Shown piece after piece: positions 1 to 5,362 of a stretch of DNA of 5,438 bases; position 1 is the first letter of the stretch, and each line of letters opens with the position of its first letter. Under the pieces are notes generated by a model. The model did no database searches. It was not told where the DNA came from and saw nothing but the letters and a program-made list of their open reading frames with translations. The DNA lies in assembly GCA_032123435.1 (NCBI GenBank), contig JAQBFJ010000215.1, positions 1 through 5,438 on the forward strand, in the 5' to 3' direction. Made by a program: the position numbers and the translations under genes. Source of the DNA: JAQBFJ01 sp032123435 (GTDB lineage: Bacteria > Verrucomicrobiota > Kiritimatiellia > UBA8416 > JAQBFJ01).

Positions 1-1474
1 TGCTCATGACCACGGTATTTCCATACTCGTTAGTAATGATAACACCATCACCGAGCGGCGCGTATGCCGTCTCGCCATTGGTCATAACATAAGGGAACGA
101 TATGTATTTATTCGTTGGCGAGGATATAACGATGATCTCACTCGCTGTATTGAACGCCATGGTTTCGATATTCATGACGAACGACCACTCGTTGCTCGCC
201 CACGTCCATTCGAGATCATCGTCAACCATGGTATATTCCAATACATTATTAGTCCCGATTTCAGGCGGCGCGTCAGCAAAGGTCGGCCCGAAAACGCCCA
301 CATGCAGTTCGAATCTGTCCGCCGCCGAAACAACAACCGGCGCGTACGGAAACCACAGTTCAATATGGAACGCGTAATGGTTCTCGTGGGGCCACGGCGG
401 GCTTTCAACCTTCTGAAACACCACCTCATTAATGAGCGGCACAGCTTCATTTCCTTCAGTATGCCGCCAAGGCCAGTTTTCCCCGCACTGCGGCACACGA
501 TCCGGATCAAGATAATTAAGGAGATTATACATAATATCATCGTACCTGTCCCCTTCATTCGGAAGTCCGTCCTGCAACAGTCGAATAAGCTTATCCCAGT
601 AATGATCCCTGAAATTCTTAGTCCCGTCAAAACTGGGTTGGTAGCTGGCGTACGCGTCCCGATAACTGGCGTAATTACCAAGATCATAGTAACACGGATA
701 ATTCGTGATATCATTAATATGAAATTTTGGTTTCAGAACAACCTGCGGCGTACCCACCAGCGCGAGGTTGGCGGTTGTATAGTCAGGATATTCATCCTTG
801 TTCCGGTCATACGAAAACGCTACAACATACGGCGCCGCCTGAGCGTAAGCGGTATTCATCGCCTTGAATTCCGCGGCTGTTTCATAGCGCATAAAAAGGT
901 TCGTCCTGAAATAAAGGAAATCATCTGCCACCGCGGCACTGCCGAACAGCCCTGAAATATCAACCTCATTTATGTTTGTACTCCAGTGCCGATTAGCGCC
1001 GCCCATGAAATTCATGTCAATCAAACCGGAACAATCAGCTACGATAAACGCCACCCTCCCGACAGTCTCACCAGAAAAATCAGTAATATTCTGCCAGCTT
1101 GTGGAGGCAGAAACGGCAGCAGCGCCACCATGCAGGACGCCCGGCACCAGATTCATGGCCTCTCCCATAAAAAGAGGTGGATCAACAAGAGCACCTGATG
1201 CCGTGGAACCAATAGCGTGATTCGGCCAATCCGGGTAATACTGACAGTGCGGATCTGACATCTGGGTTTGAATTTCGTCCATTGCTCTTTCCATTGCCAC
1301 TCTGACAAGATGCTGTGCCCGCACACCATCAGCATAATTCCGCGCCGCTAACCGCTCAACACGCATGGATATCGCGAACGCCACCGTAAGCATTGTCAGC
1401 ACCGACAATAATCCCAACACAATGATCAGCGCTACTCCGTCATTTGCTTTCTTTTTCAACAATTTGCTGTTCAT
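1..1474 (-). CDS. gspK: GspK/PilX-like large minor pseudopilin (3' end cut by window edge)
   Basis: An open frame of 491 codons without a stop runs off the left edge, so the C-terminus is missing. The start is ATG at 1474, preceded by a near-perfect Shine-Dalgarno (GGAGGTGAT, 7 nt from GGAGG to ATG). The leader MNSKLLKKKANDG ends in Gly13, and the mature part begins VALIIVLGLLSVLTMLTVAF (helix about 14-36). Residue +5 is Ile instead of the Glu found in other pseudopilins, which is the known hallmark of GspK, the tip protein. The helix continues as RVERLAARNYADG, the usual GspK region. Residues 140-156 (GRVAFIVADCSGLIDMN) match the GspK pattern of a beta strand followed by D-x-x-G-x-I-x-N. Residues 317-328 (NLLNYLDPDRVP) match its 'LLDYLDPD' helix. 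Usual GspK proteins are about 300-340 residues; this one is much longer. From about residue 345 it has a beta-rich, Trp-rich extension (see findings). It is the last gene seen in the operon. Identity as a GspK-like protein is firm; assignment to true type II secretion is inferred. Confidence 0.85.
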   Translation of the reverse strand, partial: MNSKLLKKKANDGVALIIVLGLLSVLTMLTVAFAISMRVERLAARNYADGVRAQHLVRVAMERAMDEIQTQMSDPHCQYYPDWPNHAIGSTASGALVDPPLFMGEAMNLVPGVLHGGAAAVSASTSWQNITDFSGETVGRVAFIVADCSGLIDMNFMGGANRHWSTNINEVDISGLFGSAAVADDFLYFRTNLFMRYETAAEFKAMNTAYAQAAPYVVAFSYDRNKDEYPDYTTANLALVGTPQVVLKPKFHINDITNYPCYYDLGNYASYRDAYASYQPSFDGTKNFRDHYWDKLIRLLQDGLPNEGDRYDDIMYNLLNYLDPDRVPQCGENWPWRHTEGNEAVPLINEVVFQKVESPPWPHENHYAFHIELWFPYAPVVVSAADRFELHVGVFGPTFADAPPEIGTNNVLEYTMVDDDLEWTWASNEWSFVMNIETMAFNTASEIIVISSPTNKYISFPYVMTNGETAYAPLGDGVIITNEYGNTVVMS

Positions 1475-1488
1475 ATTATCACCTCCGT
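1475..1488 (-). promoter_or_regulatory. Strong ribosome binding site of the gspK-like gene
   Basis: On the minus strand the sequence GGAGGTGATAAT lies directly before ATG 1474. GGAGGTGAT is an almost full anti-SD match at ideal spacing, the strongest of the seven genes here. It also fixes the start of this gene, which has no stop in the window. Confidence 0.8.
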
Positions 1489-1501
1489 GAAAATCCGCGT
1501 T

Positions 1502-1527
1502 ACGGCGAAATCCAGTTCGCGCGCCGT
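1502..1527 (-). other. Possible hairpin in the gap between the gspJ- and gspK-like genes
   Basis: The 64-nt gap holds an inverted repeat: ACGGCG (1502-1507) and CGCCGT (1522-1527), with a 14-nt loop. An alternative 5-bp stem, GCGAA/TTCGC (1505-1509 with 1516-1520), nests in the same stretch. No T-run follows on the minus strand, so it does not look like an intrinsic terminator. It could act as an RNA processing or attenuation element, or be chance. Confidence 0.3.
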
Positions 1528-1538
1528 TTCACGTTTCA

Positions 1539-2444
1539 TTATCTGAATCGCTCATCTGACCGATCCATATAACCGAATCTGTTATGAAAAAACACTCTAG
1601 TCGTATATCGCCGTATGCTTTTCTCGACAAAACCTTTCATGTCATTAGTCGTTACACCCCAACTGGGTCTGTTCGCCGCAAGCCATGTCATATGCCCGGC
1701 CTTTTCGGCATCCCGTTCACTGAGCGCCTCTATGTAAATATCAACATATTGCGGAACCCTGTTTGTGTGTAATTCCTCGGTATTTTCAGCCGACCTATAC
1801 TGACGTGAAATCGTTCCCAACTCATTCGGCGCAAAAAACGCCACGGCCGCTATGTTTTCAGCCACAACGCCCTGCGAAACATATGTCGGGCGCCCGGCGC
1901 CCTCATCGGTCCACCACTCCCTGTTGTGATAACAATGGTCTTCATAGTCACCCCCATAGAGCGAGGCCGAAAAGTAACCGCGCATAAGCTCATATCGCCC
2001 TAATTTGTTGTCATTCTCATCTTCCATTTCCTGCACCCAGTAATGAATCTCCCTTGCCGTGCGGAACGAACCGCCTGACGAATCATGCTGAAGCGACACA
2101 AAACATATCTCGTCATTCTTAAATCCATAGGACGTAGCATCGGCCTCTGCTGCGGTGTCTCCCGAATCAATTCTTCTGTCACGCCCCATCGCGAATGTAA
2201 GAATATTGTCGGCTACCGCGTATTGAAGATCATGCGCAATCATGTTCAACGCCGCCCTGCCCTCAGTATTGATCTCAGCCCTGCCGACGCCCAACTGCCA
2301 CGCTCTTTCGCTTTCAACAAAAATCCTGGTCATCATCGTAACAATCATTATCAGAATCGCCATCGCCGAGAGCAGTTCAATCAGAGTGAAACCACCCGCA
2401 AATGCCGGTCCGCGTGACATATCAGAATTACAGTGTTTCTTCAT
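1539..2444 (-). CDS. gspJ: GspJ/PilW-like minor pseudopilin
   Basis: Product of 301 residues. The basic leader ends at Gly18 and the mature N-terminus is FTLIELLSAMAILIMIVTMM, with the conserved Glu at +5 (Glu23), so prepilin peptidase processing and insertion in the inner membrane are expected. Residues 42-74 (FVESERAWQLG..R.EINTEGRAALNMIAHDLQ) are typical of the PilW/GspJ family: a long helix followed by an 'R-x-x-L-x-x-I-x-x-D-L' segment. The remainder is mixed alpha/beta with several acidic and Trp-rich stretches, ending RRYTTRVFFHNR. GspJ is usually about 200-230 residues, so this is an enlarged form. The gene sits between the I- and K-like genes, as in gsp operons, where J binds I and K at the pseudopilus tip. 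Start ATG 2444 has only a weak SD; the next in-frame Met (2420) has none, and upstream there is no ATG, GTG or TTG before a stop. PilW of a type IV pilus is the alternative name. Confidence 0.8.
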   Translation of the reverse strand: MKKHCNSDMSRGPAFAGGFTLIELLSAMAILIMIVTMMTRIFVESERAWQLGVGRAEINTEGRAALNMIAHDLQYAVADNILTFAMGRDRRIDSGDTAAEADATSYGFKNDEICFVSLQHDSSGGSFRTAREIHYWVQEMEDENDNKLGRYELMRGYFSASLYGGDYEDHCYHNREWWTDEGAGRPTYVSQGVVAENIAAVAFFAPNELGTISRQYRSAENTEELHTNRVPQYVDIYIEALSERDAEKAGHMTWLAANRPSWGVTTNDMKGFVEKSIRRYTTRVFFHNRFGYMDRSDERFR

Positions 2445-2475
2445 AATAAAGTTTTCAGCACGCTTTCATTATTAA

Positions 2476-3135
2476 TTACATATTACCCGGATTACCAAAC
2501 TCCGAATAGAAAATTGTTGATCTTTGTTTCGTCATGTCACCGAACTCGCCTGGCCACATCGTCAAGGTAACTCCGAAGTATCGTGGATCCGACGATGAGT
2601 CCGGCCTGACCTCAAGCGCATATCTTATTGTATGATTAATAAGGTTCGGTGTGCTTATCGGACGCCCGACGAATGGTTTGCATTTCAGCACAGCCCGATA
2701 TGCTGCGGCATATGTGCCCAGGTTCGATTTAGTACACTTAATATACACAGGCCCGTCAGTTGACCATGTTGGCGCCCCTAAACTCGCCTTCTTTTCCAAA
2801 ACACCATCCCATGTTCGCCATGCCGCGAAAGTAACAGACGTCTGACATGTCGAAAAATCCTGCCAGAAGTCAAGCCACTTCCCTTCATCTGAAGCCGCGA
2901 TACTGCTCGCGCGTAACCCGTTAAAAACATCATCAGCAAACAAGGCCGACAAAGTATCGTTCACTCCCTGCTGACTCGCGTCCAGCCCGAAACTTATCAG
3001 CCCGAACACTGCCAACACACCTATAGCCACAACAAGGAGTGCCAGCACAACTTCCAACAGTGTAAAACCATCCTTAGCAGTATCGCCCGCTGATCCCGCA
3101 AATTTTATACGGTATTTTTTAATTATCGCGCTCAT
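2476..3135 (-). CDS. gspI: GspI/PilV-like minor pseudopilin
   Basis: Product of 219 residues from ATG 3135. This start is preferred because AAGGAG lies 9 nt upstream; the frame stays open to a GTG at 3156, but that codon lies 5' of the SD. The leader runs to Gly23, and the mature part begins FTLLEVVLALLVVAIGVLAV (Glu28 is the +5 Glu). The 'TLLEV-x-x-AL-x-V-x-AIGVLA' pattern is characteristic of GspI/PilV rather than G or H types. A soluble domain of about 170 residues follows, with Cys97, Cys134 and Cys152, and near residues 169-194 a strand pair resembling the end of PilV-type proteins (YALEVRP...YFGVTLTMWP). Classical GspI is only about 125 residues, so the soluble part is enlarged. In type II secretion GspI is the hub of the I-J-K tip complex that starts pseudopilus assembly. 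There are 34 nt between it and the GspH-like gene and 31 nt to the GspJ-like gene, consistent with one transcript. Confidence 0.8.
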   Translation of the reverse strand: MSAIIKKYRIKFAGSAGDTAKDGFTLLEVVLALLVVAIGVLAVFGLISFGLDASQQGVNDTLSALFADDVFNGLRASSIAASDEGKWLDFWQDFSTCQTSVTFAAWRTWDGVLEKKASLGAPTWSTDGPVYIKCTKSNLGTYAAAYRAVLKCKPFVGRPISTPNLINHTIRYALEVRPDSSSDPRYFGVTLTMWPGEFGDMTKQRSTIFYSEFGNPGNM

Positions 3136-3169
3136 CTCAGCAATCTCCTTGTCCACTAAAAAATATACG

Positions 3170-3637
3170 CTACTTCTTAACCCGGGCCCGGCCGGTAATA
3201 GGATATACCTGAATTACCGTCTGCAGATAATTCGTCTCCTTGTCTGATTCTTTTATTACCAGTTCCCTCGGCAACGTATTGCCGGTACAGCTTCCGTCAA
3301 GCCTGAATGTAAAATCCAGTCCTGCCTCAAACTCAAGCCCTTCAGGCAGATAATTGGTTCCTCCAACATTATCGACACCACAGGAAATAACGTAATAATC
3401 GTCCGTGCATAAGAATGTCGTCTTCTTGCGGTGCGTTATAGCCCACTGCCGCGCCAGCGCTATTGACGATTTAACATTCATGGAGGCGCCCTGCATCCCC
3501 GTGCCGCGCGCCCAATCCGAGAATCCAACCATAGCTATACCCATCATGATGGCCATGATCAGCATCACAACCATCAACTCTATCAGCGTGAAGCCGCTTA
3601 CATGCTTACGTTCTGTTATTTTTATTGATGTGTCCAT
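3170..3637 (-). CDS. gspH: GspH/FimT-like minor pseudopilin
   Basis: Product of 155 residues. The leader ends at Gly15, the mature part is FTLIELMVVMLIMAIMMGIA with Glu20 at +5, and the helix is unusually Met-rich. After the helix come features of the GspH/FimT family: a helix with 'SSIALARQWAITHRK' (residues 57-71; the family has 'LARxxAI..g'), then a strand, then LPEGLEF (97-103), a 'F-x-x-DGSCTG' turn (111-118) and a final strand pair ending VYPITGRARV, the usual 'v.p.tGr' close of the family. Cys77, Cys86 and Cys117 could form a disulfide in the periplasm. GspH is thought to link the tip complex to the major pseudopilin shaft. The start overlaps the preceding G-like gene by 16 nt (3622-3637), and a GGTGA before the ATG lies inside that gene, which points to coupled translation. 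FimT of a type IV pilus is the alternative label. Confidence 0.82.
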   Translation of the reverse strand: MDTSIKITERKHVSGFTLIELMVVMLIMAIMMGIAMVGFSDWARGTGMQGASMNVKSSIALARQWAITHRKKTTFLCTDDYYVISCGVDNVGGTNYLPEGLEFEAGLDFTFRLDGSCTGNTLPRELVIKESDKETNYLQTVIQVYPITGRARVKK

Positions 3638-4170
3638 GATTTCACCCAGATTGTACTGTTCGGCGGATGCGACACAACCACCGCTGACTCGCCTGTTGCC
3701 ACATATGTCTTGCTGTCAACACTGATCGTAACAAAGCCATCCTCGTTCTCGTCCATGGCAATGTAATAATGCTCATTCCATGGATCGCGCCAGCCGTTCG
3801 TCTGCCAGCCAACAGGCAGATCCAGAAACACCTTGTCCCTTGGATTATGATACGTGTTTCCGACAACCATCGCACCGATCACATTTGTCTGGTTAAAGTA
3901 ACCGCCACCCGCACCGAAACCGTAATACGTTTTATCCACCGCATCCTGAACCTGACCGGGCCACTTCCCGTAAACCGTCTTGTACGCCTTTGCCGCATGA
4001 GCAATGTTCATGCCTTCACTTATCGCCTTACGCTTCTTAGCGGCTTTTTTAGCCGCTGCAACAGCGGGAAACAACATTCCGGTTAATAACCCTATAATCG
4101 CGATAACAACCAGCATCTCCAGCAATGTGAATCCGTAACGACCATAAGTGATTTTTGCCTTGAACTCCAT
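3622..4170 (-). CDS. G-like pseudopilin, third of three in tandem
   Basis: Product of 182 residues from ATG 4170, chosen because AGGAG lies 6 nt upstream and the leader MEFKAKITYGRYG then has normal length. The frame stays open to 4335, but that part overlaps the preceding gene and would give an implausible 68-residue leader. Cleavage is after Gly13, giving FTLLEMLVVIAIIGLLTGML with Glu18 at +5. The post-helix region has a Lys/Ala-rich stretch, then a helix ending YKTVYGKWP (63-71), the 'Y-x-x-x-x-G-x-WP' landmark of G-type pseudopilins. Residues 129-147 contain DPW..HYYIAMDENEDGFV: the GspG 'DPW-x-x-x-Y' motif followed by an acidic loop that looks like a calcium site. The end, VAVVV-type strand then KSWTHQ, parallels the SW ending of the second G-like gene. 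No cysteine is present. It could be an extra shaft subunit or a specialised minor one; not assignable to a named subunit. Confidence 0.82.
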   Translation of the reverse strand: MEFKAKITYGRYGFTLLEMLVVIAIIGLLTGMLFPAVAAAKKAAKKRKAISEGMNIAHAAKAYKTVYGKWPGQVQDAVDKTYYGFGAGGGYFNQTNVIGAMVVGNTYHNPRDKVFLDLPVGWQTNGWRDPWNEHYYIAMDENEDGFVTISVDSKTYVATGESAVVVSHPPNSTIWVKSWTHQ

Positions 4171-4198
4171 AATCTGCTCCTGCCAATATCGTTTTCCG

Positions 4199-4786
4199 TT
4201 ACTCTTCCCAACTGCCAAACAATTCATTCTTTCCGCCTGATTCATCAACCGTCCAGACAATAACCGACGCATCCACTTCGTTGTCCGGCGGATCAAACGG
4301 CGCCCCGCCCATGCCAGGGCGTATCTTGTTGTCAAAATCCGTGTCGAACTTGCAGAAATATACCGACTGAAGCGGATTTATAACAGGGCTTTGTCTGAAG
4401 AAGAACGGACTGACAGGAACCCCGGCCTCATTATGATCCTTGAAACTCATGAACCGAAATTTTTTCGGATTCTGACCATTCTCATTTTCACCTTCAAGCA
4501 CCTTGGCAATAGTTCCCATTACAGGAATAGGAAAGATCTCAGGGTTCATACCTCCAAACACGGATGGCCAGCGCCGGTATTCAGCATAATATCTCTGCCA
4601 TGCCAGCTCTATATTCTTAATTTCAGCTATCGTAGCCGTCCTCCTCGCATGACGCCGGGCGCTTGCTACCGCCGGAAAGAGCATTCCCATCAACATTCCC
4701 ATAATTGCTATTACCACAAGAAGCTCAATTAACGTAAATCCGTCGCTACTGACAGTCCGTACCTGTTTTTGTAATAATTTCTTCAT
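4199..4786 (-). CDS. G-like pseudopilin, second of three in tandem
   Basis: Product of 195 residues. The leader ends at Gly16 and the mature N-terminus is FTLIELLVVIAIMGMLMGML, with Glu21 at +5. After the helix come an Arg-rich stretch (SARRHARRT) and a helix ending QRYYAEYRRWP (64-74), aligned in position with the WP or YP of its two neighbours. Residues 142-153 (VYFCKFDTDFDN) form an acidic 'DTDFDN' loop, a likely metal-binding turn that takes the place of the GspG DPW/Ca region. The C-terminus (SVIVWTVDESGG...GSWEE, from 174) resembles the 'vavWS-x-G-x-D...SW' ending of G-like pseudopilins. It is longer than classical GspG (about 140 residues). Start ATG 4786 is only 3 nt after the stop of the first gene; its SD (GGAAGG) is formed by the last codons of that gene, so translation is probably coupled. 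The exact role (shaft or minor subunit) cannot be read from sequence. Confidence 0.82.
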   Translation of the reverse strand: MKKLLQKQVRTVSSDGFTLIELLVVIAIMGMLMGMLFPAVASARRHARRTATIAEIKNIELAWQRYYAEYRRWPSVFGGMNPEIFPIPVMGTIAKVLEGENENGQNPKKFRFMSFKDHNEAGVPVSPFFFRQSPVINPLQSVYFCKFDTDFDNKIRPGMGGAPFDPPDNEVDASVIVWTVDESGGKNELFGSWEE

Positions 4787-4789
4787 ATA

Positions 4790-5200
4790 TTACCTTCCAG
4801 CCTCAATATTATCCGCGTTATCCTCATTATTACCATCTTTGCAGTCTATCCCCTTCGAATAAAGCCTGAATCCGCTGGCTGATGTTCTTACATACACGTA
4901 GTCTTCTTTCCATGGATCAATCAGATCAACATCAGCAGGAAACATATTCGTAAGATCCGGCAACGCTAACAATACAGGATATGTGCCGTTTTCCATTAAA
5001 TAATTCTGCAAAACATACTGTAATTTCTCGATTTCTCCGCGCGCCTTGCCCTCCTGCGCCTTGCGCCTAGCATATCCGGCAATTCCCATTGACAACCCAG
5101 ACAGAATTCCAATAATAGCTATAACAATCATAAGCTCAATCAATGTAAACGCCAAACGCTCGTTTTTTGAAAAACGCCCTGTAATAGCCTTGTTTTGCAT
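4790..5200 (-). CDS. gspG: GspG-type major pseudopilin
   Basis: Product of 136 residues, the usual GspG length. ATG 5200 is chosen because GGAGG lies 5 nt upstream; an in-frame ATG at 5212 would place that SD inside the gene. The leader (MQNKAITGRFSKNERLA) ends in Ala17 rather than Gly, followed by FTLIELMIVIAIIGILSGLS with Glu22 at +5. A helix follows up to YLMENGTYP (67-75). The C-terminal signature is complete: DPWKEDYVYV (95-104), then a turn, FRLYSKGID (111-119) and an acidic end DGNNEDNADNIEAGR, matching the GspG pattern 'DPWGxPYxY ... YSxGxDG...xxDADI' with its calcium-binding loop. GspG polymerises into the periplasmic pseudopilus that pushes substrates through the secretin. It is the first gene of the operon, about 28 nt downstream of the predicted transcription start, fitting the highest expression for the shaft subunit. 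A type IV pilin is less likely because of the DPW/SxGxD end. Confidence 0.87.
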   Translation of the reverse strand: MQNKAITGRFSKNERLAFTLIELMIVIAIIGILSGLSMGIAGYARRKAQEGKARGEIEKLQYVLQNYLMENGTYPVLLALPDLTNMFPADVDLIDPWKEDYVYVRTSASGFRLYSKGIDCKDGNNEDNADNIEAGR

Positions 5201-5212
5201 ACCCGCCTCCAT
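5201..5212 (-). promoter_or_regulatory. Ribosome binding site that decides the gspG start
   Basis: The minus strand reads ATGGAGGCGGGT immediately before ATG 5200. GGAGG is 5 nt from that ATG, ideal for initiation there. Starting at the outer ATG (5212) would add only MEAG, and no SD precedes it, so 5200 is the better start. Confidence 0.65.
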
Positions 5213-5234
5213 TGATACCGCTTGTATCGTCTAT

Positions 5235-5263
5235 AACTTACACCTTATTGTCTTTTCTGTCAA
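5235..5263 (-). promoter_or_regulatory. Predicted sigma70-type promoter of the pseudopilin operon
   Basis: On the minus strand a perfect -35 box TTGACA (5263-5258) is followed by a 17-bp spacer and TAAGTT (5240-5235) as a modest -10 box (3 of 6 matches). Transcription would begin near 5228, leaving a leader of about 28 nt before ATG 5200. AT-rich tracts just upstream (5269-5284) could act as an UP element. The perfect -35 box, ideal spacing and position before the first gene support it; the weak -10 lowers certainty. Confidence 0.5.
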
Positions 5264-5268
5264 CGCTG

Positions 5269-5284
5269 ATTTTTGGAGAAAAAT
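5269..5284. repeat. AT-rich perfect inverted repeat upstream of the promoter
   Basis: ATTTTT (5269-5274) and AAAAAT (5279-5284) flank GGAG. The arms are perfect but pure A/T, so the hairpin would be weak. It lies 5 bp upstream of the -35 box and may serve as an UP-like element or regulator site, or be compositional chance. Confidence 0.25.
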
Positions 5285-5320
5285 GGGCCCTGAGACAGGC
5301 GTGAAGAAAAAACCGCATAG

Positions 5321-5345
5321 ACAGGATAACAGGATTAACCAGATA
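5321..5345. repeat. Short ACAGGAT-type quasi-tandem repeat
   Basis: Three related units follow one another: ACAGGATA (5321-5328), ACAGGATTA (5329-5337) and ACCAGATA (5338-5345). From memory, similar 'acaggat/taacaggatt' strings recur between genes in many bacterial genomes; that recollection cannot be checked here. No coding potential is seen around it. Confidence 0.4.
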
Positions 5346-5362
5346 GATACGGTTCAACATCC

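Noticed and set aside
172..714. Minus-strand open frame of 180 codons
   Set aside because: It is a different frame inside the gspK-like gene on the same strand, Arg-rich and low in plausibility; the GspK frame runs through it without a stop.
302..955. Plus-strand open frame of 217 codons
   Set aside because: It lies wholly antisense to the gspK-like gene, has an Arg/Ile-rich composition with no recognisable domain, and no SD-supported start. The minus-strand frame has a clear prepilin signal and family motifs.
1502..1527. Rho-independent terminator between the gspJ- and gspK-like genes
   Set aside because: The stem is only 6 bp with a 14-nt loop, and no T-run follows on the minus strand.
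1763..2417. Plus-strand open frames across the gspJ-like gene
   Set aside because: They are antisense shadows of a gene with strong family motifs, rich in Arg, His and Pro, without SD or domain.
3136..3156. GTG start at 3156 for the gspI-like gene
   Set aside because: The only good SD (AAGGAG) lies downstream of it and serves ATG 3135.
4171..4335. Longer N-terminus for the third G-like gene starting at 4335
   Set aside because: It would overlap the second G-like gene by 137 nt and give a 68-residue leader of Arg-rich nonsense before the prepilin site. ATG 4170 has a good SD and normal leader length.
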